This document shows, piece by piece, positions 35,152 to 46,269 of a DNA stretch of 64,000 nucleotides (the first letter of the stretch is position 1; each line of letters begins with the position of its first letter). Position numbers and translations under genes: made by a program. The DNA is from Strobilurus pachycystidiatus (Eukaryota > Basidiomycota > Agaricomycetes > Agaricales > Physalacriaceae), in the NCBI GenBank assembly GCA_019915135.1, contig JAHLMK010000005.1, positions 62,001-126,000 of the forward strand, given 5' to 3'. Under the pieces are notes generated by a model. That model worked only from the letters and a program-made list of their open reading frames with translations. It did no database searches and was not told the DNA's origin.

Positions 35152-37160
35152 CTACAAGCCTTGATTATCGCGTTCAGTGTTTTTAACCGGGTGGTCTACC
35201 CCAAGAACGTTCTTGTCATCTTCCGGCTTTTTATCACCATTCGCCTTCTTCTCGTCTTTTCCCCTCTCTTGGGCACGCAGTCGCGCCTCGGTAAGCCAGC
35301 TTTGCAGAATTTCCGCCTGGCGCTCCCATAATCGACTTTGGTTGTGCTGTAGAGCACCCGATCGAAGGCCAAGGCTCTTCCCCTTCTTGATGCCCTTGGG
35401 GTAGCGGTAGATCTCGTCAATGGGGACAGGGAAGATGCGCTTGACGAAGTTGATCATCAGAGCGCGAAGGCGAGGGTTCATCGCCTGCGAATACCACCCG
35501 TCTTCCACCCCTCGCAGCTCGTCGGGAGCGTGCTCACTCATGGAGACCTTGGCCGTCTTGAAAAATAAGTATTCCCACAAGATGTCCTCCAGATAGCAAC
35601 CGCAATGGGCAAGGTTCTCGCGAGCGTCGTTACTTGATCCCGCAGCTACGCCTGTGGCGCCCATCGGCCCTCCTCCTAAGGCGTCATTGACGGGGGCGCG
35701 ATGAGAAGAGGTTCGATGGTAGCGGCATTTGATGTTCGTCCTAGGGTTTCGTTTAGGTCCCAGCAAGACCTCGTGAATGTGCAGAACTAATTCGCGGTTC
35801 AAGTCAGCGGTTCCGGGCAGGAGGAAGGAGTTGTCGCGCAGATGAGTACGGGCGGTCTGATCAAGTTCGCCCTTGGGATAGGCGAGCATCCAGTCTTCGA
35901 CCTGCTTCTCAATCTTCCCTATGAGTGAGTCATGTCAGTTTATTTCAGTGATTCGATCTAAAGGGAGTGCGGCGTACGTGTCATGCTCTCTTGCTTCTCG
36001 GGACCAAGTTTTTCCCAAGCCTTTGAACAGGTGGTCTTCTCAGCTGGCTCCTTCGAGTCATCCTCGACGTCCTCGGCCTTTGGCTGTTCGTTGTCACCTT
36101 GGCCAGCGCCGCTGTCTTGCGCGCCCTCGGATTTGGCTCCTGAGTGCCCTTCGATTGGCGTGCCGTTGGAGGCGAGAGTTGGAGGCGTGCCGTCAGAGGC
36201 GAGAGTTGGAGCGTGTGGCTCCTTGGCGTCAACAACAGACTCTGGAAGCTGTTCCATGCCAGCGTCAGAATCAGCGTCTGCATCTGATTCGTATGATACG
36301 GGTGGCGGTGGAATGAAAGAAGCATGACCACGCTTGGCGATGGGATTGCTGCTGCTCTCCGTGACGGCAGCAGAGGCGCCCGTAAGTGCGTTTGGGGAGG
36401 GTATGTCCCCGAGGCCATGAGCTGGACGACTCAGTCCGTCATTATGAGTGATTCTTGGAGAGGGATTGGGGATGCTTTGGGCTCCGCCGGCGATAGCACA
36501 CACAGGCTCAACAGCGGCTTGCGCAGGGGCGGGGACGGCAGGCGGCTGAGGTGTGGGCGCAGCTTTTTTTGCAGTAGAATCCATGGGAGGTAACTTCGGA
36601 CCAATTTGCGCGCCCAGAATTTGGGCAGTTGCAGATGACGATGCTGCAAACGGTGCTGTAAGCCCAAGATCTTTACAAGGCGCGCCGTTGGCCTTACCCA
36701 TGACAGTGGAAGCGGACGGAGGCGTATTGACGCGGGTTGTAGGCTCTTCTTCTTGACTGGGCGGAGGAATATTGGAGTCGGGTGGGAGGCGTTCGTAGGC
36801 CGCGGGCGGGTACGAATCATGGCCTTGTTCTGGCTCCAGCGGGTACGCACCACTGACAGTCACTTCTTGATCGCTGGTTACAGGGTCTTTGTCGCGTGGG
36901 GTGGTGTGGGGTGGTGAGAATACCGGGGACTCAGCACTTGGGTGTTCGGGTATCGTTTGTAAGGGACTGCGTATGCCTGGTTGAGCCATGGCAGAGAGGG
37001 AAACGGCATGGGGACCCTCGATAGAGGCCAAGTTGGGATTTGGGAGGTAACGCTGTACAGTGTCGGGATTGAAGACGTAGTGGTCGTCGGGCGGCATGGA
37101 ACGCATCTTCTTCTGTGACGACTCAGCGTCCATGTTGTCGTCCTCCAAAGCGTGTTTCAT
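35152..37160 (-). CDS. Uncharacterised proline-rich protein with conserved-looking C-terminal domain
   Basis: Model on the minus strand: 37160-35978 joined to 35918-35152; 649 residues. The first about 370 residues are Pro/Ser/Thr/Ala-rich and disordered, with acidic patches. The C-terminal about 270 residues look globular: WEKLGPEKQESMTRKIEKQV, WMLAYPKGELDQTARTHLRD, YLEDILWEYLFFKTAKVS, LRALMINFVKRIFPVPIDEI. A Lys/Glu-rich end follows. No family recognised. The start is the ATG of MKHALEDDNMDAESSQKKMR, 53 bp after the stop of the upstream same-strand gene. It may act with that neighbour; both are confined to this segment in this window. Confidence 0.6.
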
Positions 37161-37212
37161 GGTAAAGACGCCCGAGAAAAAATTTGTGGAGGACGACGCT
37201 ACCAAGGATCAG

Positions 37213-38214
37213 TCAAGCGCACTGAGAGTGACATACACGGCACTCACCAGGAATGCCAAAGTACGTCCCAGGGTTATTATCCGGTACCAGTGGTTGATGA
37301 TCGTCGTCTACAAAGGAGGGTTACGATAATGATCATTGATCAAACGGAAGTTGCACGCTCACGTGAGACAGAGTACGTATCGAAATTTAAATGGCCACCG
37401 TTCATCGAGTGGTCAGGATGGAAAGTATGATTCTGTGAGTATGGATCCAGAGGATTCAAGGCGTACGGAGCAGGGTTATGGAGTGGATAGTGCTGAAGTT
37501 CAGAGGGATTTCCATGATCGTTCCGGAGGGCAACAGCACTTCCAGCTGTATCCATGGAGTTGCCCAGTTCGAACTCTGATAGTTGTGGCGTCCAAAGGGG
37601 TGGTTCATCTGCTGGCGGTGGTATGTCATGGGGTGGTGAGGGCGCGCAACTAACTGCCCCGCCGCCTGATTGGATGTGCAGTGAGGAAGGAGGCTCCTGG
37701 CCATTAGAATCCCTCTTGAGGAACTGTTCTAGCAGCGCCGCAGCGCCGGTTTCCTCGTCCTGTATCCTTGCTCGTAGGTCAAGCTCATCGTACAATCTAG
37801 AGGCGGCTGCGTGCAACTCCACCATCTTTGTCCATTTTGTCCTCTTGCTTTCGAGATGGCGCTCTAGTGGGCGAGAAATGAGAAGAGAGCACCTGAGGGA
37901 GGAAACGTCGTACCAGCAACGCCATAGTTCGTGTCACCTGGCTTGGCCTCAGCGAGCAACTGTTCGGCCTGAAGGACCTCTTGTGCCGCCTTGTCCATAT
38001 TTCTTTTCGCAGTATTCAGCTTCTTACCAGCATGGGACCTCTGCTGTTTGAAGCTAAGAGCTTTCTTGGGAACGGTTGGAGCCAAGTTGCGCTGTGTAGG
38101 CGGTTTACGCCCCGGACTTTGGTCGCTGCGCGAGGAACCAAGAAGGGCAGCTGGCAAAGGAGCAGGGATAAGACTCTTCGAAGGAGGCTTGCCAGTGGAG
38201 GTCGCAGGTGGCAT
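37213..38214 (-). CDS. Uncharacterised protein with coiled coil
   Basis: Model on the minus strand: 38214-37914, 37863-37363, 37307-37213; 298 residues. The basic N-terminus (MPPATSTGKPPSKSLIPAPL) leads to a helix that may form a coiled coil (AKRNMDKAAQEVLQAEQLLA) and a second one across the first intron (ERHLESKRTKWTKMVELHAA). The C-terminal half is Pro/His/Asn-rich. It lies directly upstream of the 649-residue gene on the same strand with a 53-bp gap, a spacing tight enough that the short exon 3 could also be read as its leader. No family recognised. Confidence 0.5.
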
Positions 38215-38666
38215 GCTGGCAAGGCGAGCAGGTTGTAGGCGTGGCGAAGCTCAGTGCGGAGGGAGGGGGAATGAAAGAGGGAAGGAATGGGAGTCACTGG
38301 GATTTGGGCGCTGGGATGTGATGACTATGAAAAATCCCTTCACCTACTACAGTATCCGAGATTTGGTCTTAGGGATTTGATTTCCAAGGGTTGCGAAGGA
38401 GATCACATGGCCCAAGCGGTTGTGAAGGCCATGTGTGCTCCTACAATTGTCAAATTCACCAAAATAGGACAGCAGAATGAGTTTGAACTTTGCGATACGC
38501 GATAAACGAACATTCTGTGAGCGACTGGGCGGTTCATCGCATCGAGATATAGACGTCATAAGCCGCGGGAGTCGGGGTATAGAAATCTTTAAAAGGCGGT
38601 CAAACGTGTGTTTCCAGACGTAGGTTCGCCCTTCAGTCTTTCTTGCAAAGTCGCTCCATTTTCTCC

Positions 38667-39268
38667 ATGGCTGTCGTCGAAAAATCAACCGTTGTCACTC
38701 GCCGACGGCCAGTCCTCGCCAAGAACGAGTTGGGCGTCATCATAGCCAACCGTGGCGGACGTAGCTTTCGTGAGTGGGATGAGTTAGGTTGGGCTTGCTG
38801 ACCTACAGCTCCGTACCTTTAGAGATTCAACGCCCCCGCCCACTCCGCGCTCCAATTTCAAACTCAGAATCCTCTGCGAGGCGCTTTGAGCGCATTATGA
38901 AGGAGATCATTGCACGTGTGAGTAGCGTGTTAAGTTTCAAAGCGAGGCGTAGTGCTCACCAAGCACTACAGTGCGAGAGTCTCTCTGTAGAGACGAATTG
39001 CTGGTTGCACATCGTCGGTCAACATCAGACTTCCGGGCGCGATTTCATCGGCTACGTGTCCCCCAGGCTGCTTCGCAGTGATGCAGACGGCGTCAACAAC
39101 ATCCAACAGGCTTGGGGCACCGTGTTCCAGAACCTGCTCAAGTCCGCCCGTCAAGAAGCCTTGGAGATGACCAAGGCGCTGAACGACACTCGAGCGGAGC
39201 TGGAGAAGGAGAGGATGGGCAGGCTTGAGCTGGAAAGGCAGATCCAAGTGATCGCAAGGCCTGAGTGA
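38667..39268 (+). CDS. Uncharacterised small protein with C-terminal coiled coil
   Basis: Model: 38667-38769, 38823-38917, 38972-39268; 164 residues. The N-terminus is basic (MAVVEKSTVVTRRRPVLAKN). A middle part follows with a possible strand-rich patch (CWLHIVGQHQTSGRDFIGYV). It ends in a long charged helix (LEMTKALNDTRAELEKERMG) typical of coiled coils. It is divergent from the gene starting at 38214, about 450 bp away. No family recognised. Confidence 0.55.
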
Positions 39269-41659
39269 CGGAAGGCGTCTTGATGTACAATCTATTAGGC
39301 TTAGAGATAGTATGTTCGCGTCAACGAAGGAGCCATGACTGTCAGGAAAGCGTGATCCAGTAAAGGTCGGATATCATATGAACACCCTCCGCCTCCGTCA
39401 AAGTAAGCTCCAGAATCCATTGATCGCAGTATGGAGAGGGGCACGACAGCGAGTACCAAGCTTGAGGTGTTTCGAGTTTCAAAGTAAGCTCCAGAATCCA
39501 TTGATAACAGCTTGGAGAGGAGCACGGCAGCGAGGACCAACCTTGAGCTGTTTTGAGTTTCTTGAAGTGAGTTGGAATGCAAGAACAAACATGAAATTGC
39601 CCAAGTTGACGGCGATCGCACTTGCCCTCATACCGCCATGATCGTCTTTCTCTGCGATCCCTACACGCTTGCCCTCGCTGCTACATAAAATCACTATTTC
39701 ATTGAGCGCCCGTCTACCTTGACGATGACGACCGTGGCACTGGACGACAAAATCAAGCCATTTTCGTAGCACAGCCCGACATGATGACACGACGGGCGGC
39801 GGACAGTACTCCAAACCGTGAACCCGGCGCCTACCGACTAAACCGCCAACGACCCCCGGCATAACGACGCGGTCGGCTTCTCGACTTGCCTGATTACCGT
39901 CATACACGCACCGGCCGCCAACGAACCACCCCCGTCCAAAGTCCACCACACCCAGCCGCAGAGCGTACTCAAGGTGACTTGTGAATCATTTCAACTTGAG
40001 TAGAACCCGACCTTTTGCAATTAGGTGTCAAGTCAACGGCTGCTCCCCGCAATCTGTACTTCCTCAAGGTCAGCGCCGATGCGAACGAAATCGATTCGCA
40101 AACTTACCCCGGACATTCCGTCAGATGAACAAACGAACGCGCATGCAGACGGACCGCAAAGCGATGAACCACCTATTTTTACAGATGCAACCAACCAAGC
40201 AGTTTTCGTAGCACGGCGCCGCAGCCCGGACACGATACACGGCAACTAGCAGACGGCCGCCCCATACCATGAGCTCGGCAGTCAATGGCGATGGCCGCGC
40301 ATCTATGACAGACGGAACGGGACCGGCAATGGGAGAAACGGAAGTGTCTTTCAAGCAGTACTCAGACGAGGTGTGTTGAGTACACCTTGTTGACCCGACA
40401 TTTCTTGACCTTTTGTGAATCTAGCCTTATCCTCGTCACGCCGCTACGTCGACGGTACAAGAAGTAAACCTATCAACCTGTTACGGGACCGGCTGTCAAG
40501 TCCATCTACCCGTCAAGGTCAGTTAGAATAATCAACTCTGCATTGAAACACTTACCCTCTATCAGGCCCCAACAACTTGGAGCTGCCATACTACACGCGA
40601 CAAATTCAAGATTGGACATCGACCAACGCCGTTCAGTTCAAGAGGAGTGCTCTGCTTGTTACAAGGTCAGCGCCGGTTAATTTTTGTTGCTCAGGTACTG
40701 ACCTTTGCTGCAGACACAAGCCGACGTTCAATACGTGCCGACAAGTACGGTACCACACGTCCGCATCTCTAGATCCAAATCCTACGATAATACGGTAAAC
40801 GTCATCTTCACTCGACTCTCCATGACTTACCCATCTGACACCAAAAGCCAGCCAGTCAGTTTCAAGGGATCGCATCCCGTCACTGGCACGGCAAGTGACG
40901 CTTTCGCCCCATTCTTCGAATCTTCGACTCGCTCATCGAACAGAGAGCGTCGGCCTGCAAAATCGAAACTGGCGCACTTGTCCGCCATTGGCACTGAATG
41001 CGCTCACGACCTCGGTGCGCCTCAAGCTGTTCGTGGTACTTCTGCGCGGGAGCGACAAAGCGAGGCCTCAGCGGGGAGGCGGCACGCTAGCATCGACCGA
41101 AGCCGATGGCGAGCAAGTCATTTTTTGCTTGACGTGCCGCGTATTGACGTCCATCGCTTACAGAACAGCTGGCGCTGCTACGGTGAGTGCTCAGTTCATT
41201 CACTTTGACTTAGATGACTGCTAGACCGGCCGAGTTCACGAGGGACCAGTGTGAGCCGGCTTTCTGTTCTTGAAGGAGTGGTCTTCATGGTAGGTTGCTC
41301 TTGCGCGCGCGTGTATGTCTGTGACTTTCTGCGCCGATACCGTATTCGGTGTCGCGTGCTCATAGTCTTCCGTGCTGATGCGCACGATAGTTGCCAGCTT
41401 CTTGTTCGGCTTTCGTGAATATTCATTGGTGTCACGTTCACGGAACACAAAAGTGACGCAGACGGTTCGTCAGCACTTAGGACGGTTTGAGCACTCTGTA
41501 CCTACGTAGAAACGTTCCAGACTTAGTTTTGATTTGTACCACAGAGCATTCGGCATCCCACTGAATGCATGTTGTGAAAGACACGATCGTGATATGATAA
41601 TCAACGTGACAACGTTTCCCTGTCTCTGAGTCTTCATTCCTCTTTTTCTCTAGCTCATC
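39269..41659. other. Region of duplicated, partly decayed exon-like modules
   Basis: At 39401-39562 an 81-bp unit (AAGTAAGCTCCAGAATCCAT) is present twice in tandem. From about 39724 to 41220 there are exon-like modules with good splice borders. One type (near 39753 and 40188) shares the peptide QA-VFVA after an Asn-Gln stretch. Another (near 40025 and 40480) shares CQV with nearby cysteines (CQVNGC; CYGTGCQV). A model starting at 40269 splices through three exons but ends at 40772, and other frames are interrupted. I take it as a degenerate or mis-joined gene with cysteine-rich modules, perhaps related to the transposase's zinc-binding N-terminus. No confident CDS is called. Confidence 0.4.
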
Positions 41660-44600
41660 ATGTCTGGGGATGAGACTCCGTACCGGGTGACGCGCCTGGT
41701 TCCACCTCCAGACTCCCCTCCGTCGCCAGTCAAGATGCTTCCCCGCCTAGTGCCTCAGTCAAGTCCGGAAAAGCTTCCACCAATTCGTCGCCCCATCTTC
41801 CGCCCCCAAAAAGATAAATCGACTCGACCAGGTCAGGCTGCGCCCGTTCGCCAAGCCCGTGTAGATCTGACGCGGGACGTCCATGACGTGCCTCCAACGA
41901 ATATCACTCCAGGCGCGTTGAATCCTGTCTCCACACCGTCAACATCCTTTGCTTCGCAAGAGCCTACGCTGTTGGAATTGCTTGCGCATGTGGGATCTCA
42001 GGGGGTGGGCCTTGGTAATCTAGCCTTCAGCACGTCTGATGGCGCTGGTCTGGAAGGCTGGGATCCGTCAGAGCATGAGCCCAATGACACTGCAGCAGAT
42101 TTCATTCCCCCAGACGCATTCAGCCAGCCATTACGATTAGTGAACAACGAACAAATGTTTATCTGGTATATTCGTGCAGTACAGGACTTTATCGCGGGCT
42201 TCTACCGGATTTCACGGAACTGGGTCGTTGTTCAAGGGTGGAACGCCAAGGAGCTTTGTGCAGTGGTGAGTTGTGGTCCTGCTTGCTCATTTTGTGACGT
42301 CTTTATCTTATGCGTAATAACATAGCCAAGATGGTATCACCTTCACTTTGCTCTCCTTGATGGCGAGATAAACGTACATTGCGGCTGTCCAGGATCACGC
42401 ATGGCCTTAACCATGTGCGTACACGAACAGTACCTGCGCGAGTTCCAGGAGGACTTGTTCCCCATAGATGCAAATTTCACGGATAGTAGGTCCTTTGATT
42501 GTCTCCCTCGCCTTGACTTACCGATGTTTTTGGTCAGGTAATCCGATTCTTGTTTTTAGAGAACCGCAAGCGACTGCAACTGTGCAGAGCTGTTTCTCTG
42601 TGGGTACCAACTTCAGCGCTCAGCGGTCTCTGGTACACCACACCGGTGTTGAGGGCGGTGGGGGTGTTTGGAAGTGCTCTCGAGATAAAGGAACTCAGTG
42701 TGAACACATCAAACTGTGTGCACGCTATCTGGAGGAGCTGGAGTCAGGAATTCTTAGCGCTGATGGGGAGGAGGGCATCGACCACAGCGAGCAATACGAT
42801 GAGGATGCGGAGGGAACCACTTTGCCTGGTAAAGCCTGGATTCTGCCCACCAGGCCATGAGCGCACACTGATCCCTCTTAGATGCCTTCCAGATCATGGC
42901 TGACAAAACGTCAGCACCAGACATTGGGATCTCCAATCGACCCGTTCCGCCACCGATCTGGGCTGCTTTACCTACGGACCGCGAAATTTACCCCCGTCCA
43001 CGTCCTCTACGAACGTCACCAGGCCGTATTCCTCTTGGAAGCGAACCTTCCTGTCTTTGTCAGGCGCCTGAAGAGATTGTCCTTGGGGATCAGGTTCGAG
43101 GGCAGATTAGTGCTCGCCTATACACCATCTTGGACGTCCAGGCCGTCGACGTGGAGATCTACCAATGCCCTTGTCCCAACAAGCGGTGTAACATCGGGCC
43201 AGACACTCGTAAACTTGGAGTTTTCAACTATAGCAACGCCAAGCTCTTCACCCACGAACTACTTGACGAGTACACGTCGCTCTATACTGTCTCGGAGACC
43301 CCCTTCCATGCATTCGTGACCATCGTCAATCGTCGCTATCAAACTTCGGGAACAGGCATGAAATTCGTGACTCCTGACGAGTTCCGCGCCGTTTGGTTTG
43401 CATATGCCCGTCTTTTACTCTTTGATCATGATTTTCAGTGTGTGTCTTGCGGCCCACACCCTAAGGAAGTTATCTTCGATGGCATGGTACTGGCTTTCTC
43501 AAAAATCCAGAGATTGGCATCGCTACGCCCGCCAACCACTATCGACGAAATCTATTCCCCCACTCGAGCAAATCGACGCTATGCCAAAAACGTTCGGTTC
43601 ATTCATACGGACGTTCTTCGAAAAGACATGCTAAAAGCGCTTCGGGCACCTCTGTGGACCGGCGAGGAGGGTGGCGACACCCCTGCACATCTCACGCGTT
43701 TGCAGAGGATAAAGAACGGTTTAGAGTCAAGGCAATACGTTTGTGGCGCTGGTCACCTCACGAATTACACCTATGACCTGGCAACCACGTGGGAGGACAA
43801 CTGGGGGCTACAGGCGCACTTGGCTCGAAGGCCTCCCCCTCCAGAGTTGAAAAGGTTGTTTCTACAGGTATGTTTGGTTCGGTTCTGTGTTGGGTGAAGC
43901 GAAAGCGTCATGCATCCCATCAGATCTGTGGACCAGAATGGGCGCTACAGGTCGTGAATGTGCGCGCTATTGACTCCCTGAGGGAGTTCATTACTCATCA
44001 GAGCGTGGCGAGTGTAGAACAGTTGGCACGAGTTCCAGCTTTGTACCAGGTCATTCATGCCGTGAAAGCGCAGAAAGTGCACAACCCATTCTTTAACGTT
44101 CTTCAAGTCGTGTACCTGGCAGGATGGATGCTATTCCGTGTTGAACAAGTCCGTACGCAGCTGCTGGAGCCACAACAGCCGCCCGATCCTTTCTGCAATC
44201 CAAATCAATTCAATGACAACTGGGAAGAGGTGTGTCGTTTGCCTACTGTGTATACGAATAGTGATTGACCACAGCTCGCATTGAAGACCGGCTGCTACTA
44301 TTCGATGCCCCAAATCCGTCATCGACCTCGCTATCCGGGCCTGGCGCACGACCAGACTGCAGAAAAGTCCAACAAAGACCAGGAGAAGTGTAACAAATAC
44401 TACGACCAGTACGGCAAACGAAAGCTTACTGGAGGCATCATGGTCGTATGGTGCCGACACAGCCTTGCGTACGGTTTCCATTGCATTCCCAACGCGGAAG
44501 GGCGCAATGACGTTTTCTCCGCCCTGTATACGCGTTGGGAGGTGGCGCCAGAGGTGATTCTATACGACTTTGCTTGTGCGCTCTCCCCGTACTGCATGAC

Positions 44601-44925
44601 GAGAGAGCCTACATTCTTTGCGCGATCTTTCATGGGAATCGACGGCTTCCACGCAGGTGGCCATTCCATGTGCAGCCCAGCTTCGATGGTCACGAATTAC
44701 TCCGCCACAGATCCGTCCTTGGCCAAGGTGAACAGTAGTGCAGCCGAGTGCGGCAATGGGGCCTTGAGCAAAATCCGCACCTCAATTCGCTATATGGGCC
44801 AGAGACGAGCAGTGATATATACCAAGACTTTCTTGTCAATTTGGAATCGCATGAAGATGTTGCGAATGATGGAGACGGCTCGCCTGGAGCAACAGGCTGT
44901 AGAGAAGTATGATGAGAACCCTTGA
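41660..44925 (+). CDS. KDZ-superfamily transposase-like protein with cysteine-rich N-terminal modules
   Basis: Model: 41660-42265, 42326-42485, 42538-42828, 42882-43867, 43924-44229, 44275-44925; 999 residues, no stops or shifts. A Pro-rich N-terminus is followed by a SWIM-like zinc motif, C221-x-C223 and C233-x-H235 (HCGCPGSRMALTMCVHEQ). Further Cys clusters (CSRDKGTQCEHIKLC; CPCPNKRC; FQCVSCGPHPKEVIFDG) resemble the CxC modules found with KDZ transposases. The C-terminal 220 residues match the KDZ/Zisupton type: MVVWCRHSLAYGFHCIP, YDFACALSPYCM (D881), DGFHAGGHSMCSPA and NSSAAECGNGALSKIRTSI. I could not place all three acidic catalytic residues, so activity is open. It is the only candidate mobility enzyme in the inverted-repeat segment. 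Confidence 0.78.
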
Positions 44926-44968
44926 CTTTCAATTATAGAAGTGATTGTATAGACACAATACTACTGTA

Positions 44969-46266
44969 TTACGAGGCGAATGGTGACGGCTCTGTATCGA
45001 CGAATATGTGAAGGACATTTAGAGGAACAAAATGGAGATGGCTTTTAAATGCCGGCATGACCGTTTGAACGCAGAAGTCGCGCATGGCCTGGAGACCCAT
45101 TGTACGTATGTCTTGGAAAAATATACGAATCTCCAAACGATGCAAGGTTTTTGCCCTAGCAAGACCCCATAATAAAAGATTCAAACGAAAGATAGGATGT
45201 TCGAGGAAGTGCCCAGTGGAAGAGTAGTTGTCTGGCTGAATGCAAATGGCCAGATGAACGGTCTCCAGCTGACCAACAGGGATCCGATGCAAAGTCCGTC
45301 CCATGCCCAGTATGTCGTCGAACGGGACTTGCACGTGAAGGTGGAGGAGAGAGGTGGGAAAGGTCTCAAAAAGGTTCCATGGATGAACCCAAGGATGCGG
45401 GCTGCAGTGAGCTGACAAGACGTGAGCACCGAGATGAGAAGCGTCAAGGAAATCATACATGTCTCAAGTATCAAGGTCGAGCACCGGTCTAGACACATGA
45501 ATCGCAACCAATAACTCAGTTCCTCGGTCATATTGACTGGTTTGAGGCGGGAAACCTTCAGCGTATGCATGGCTGGGCACAGTATGAAGGGAGGGTACTC
45601 CGTCTCGACGGAAAAGGTGTCCGACAGAGTGACGTGGAGGGAAAGAACGTGATATGCGCTTGGCCATTCCGGGCCGTCAGCGAAAGCGTTGGGAAGTTCG
45701 ATCGGAGTGCGGCATCGATCAAGTGCGATCTTGGTGACGGTGGGGGCCATGGAGAGAAGATAGTCGAGGTGGATGAGGGAAACGGTGCAGCGTTGGAACT
45801 CGATAGTGGAGAAGCGTTGCCTGTGATAAAGTTCGGGGGGAAGGGTGTTCTCGACCAAGGAGAGGTCTCGCAACACAAGCAGCTCTAAATTGGTGAACAG
45901 CTGCATGAGAGCGAGACCGTTGCGAACGAATTCGTCCGAATGCAGCGGGGAGATGGAGGCTACCGTAAGTCGCTTGACTGCCCGTCCCCAGGACATCGGG
46001 TGGGACTTGAAAAACTTGATTACGGCCTGGGGGGTAAGGAAGGCGTGGGTCTCCCGGTCCGTGTCAAGCGTCCTGGTCACCGAGACGCTCTGGAAGACGT
46101 GACGACTTGCCCTATCGTGGAAGGCAGTGGCGACCGTGCGAAGGGATACAGACGTGCGCTGATCCTCTCGGCATGCCTCGTCTATAACAACGTGCACGAT
46201 TTCGGTGGGGAGGTCTTGGATCGAGGTGGCGCGGAAGGAGGTTGAAGGGAGCGCCGTTGGTGGCAT
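44969..46266 (-). CDS. F-box/LRR-like protein at the inner edge of the right arm
   Basis: Model on the minus strand: 46266-45459 joined to 45411-44969; 416 residues. The start MPPTALPSTSFRATSIQDLP was preferred; the frame is open upstream through part of the motif array to another ATG at 46452, which would add array-encoded residues. F-box-like motif at about 15-60 (IQDLPTEIVHVVIDEACRED). Then AVIKFFKSHPMSWGRAVKRL and leucine-rich strands follow, the same layout as the siblings at 22893, 24609 and 26100. It mirrors the gene at 22893: both start where an arm ends and read inward. Confidence 0.65.
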
Positions 46267-46269
46267 GGA

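Noticed and set aside
44969..45460. Frameshift in the F-box gene at the right arm
   Set aside because: A 48-nt intron with a GTATGA donor and TCAG acceptor restores one continuous frame, so no mutation is needed.
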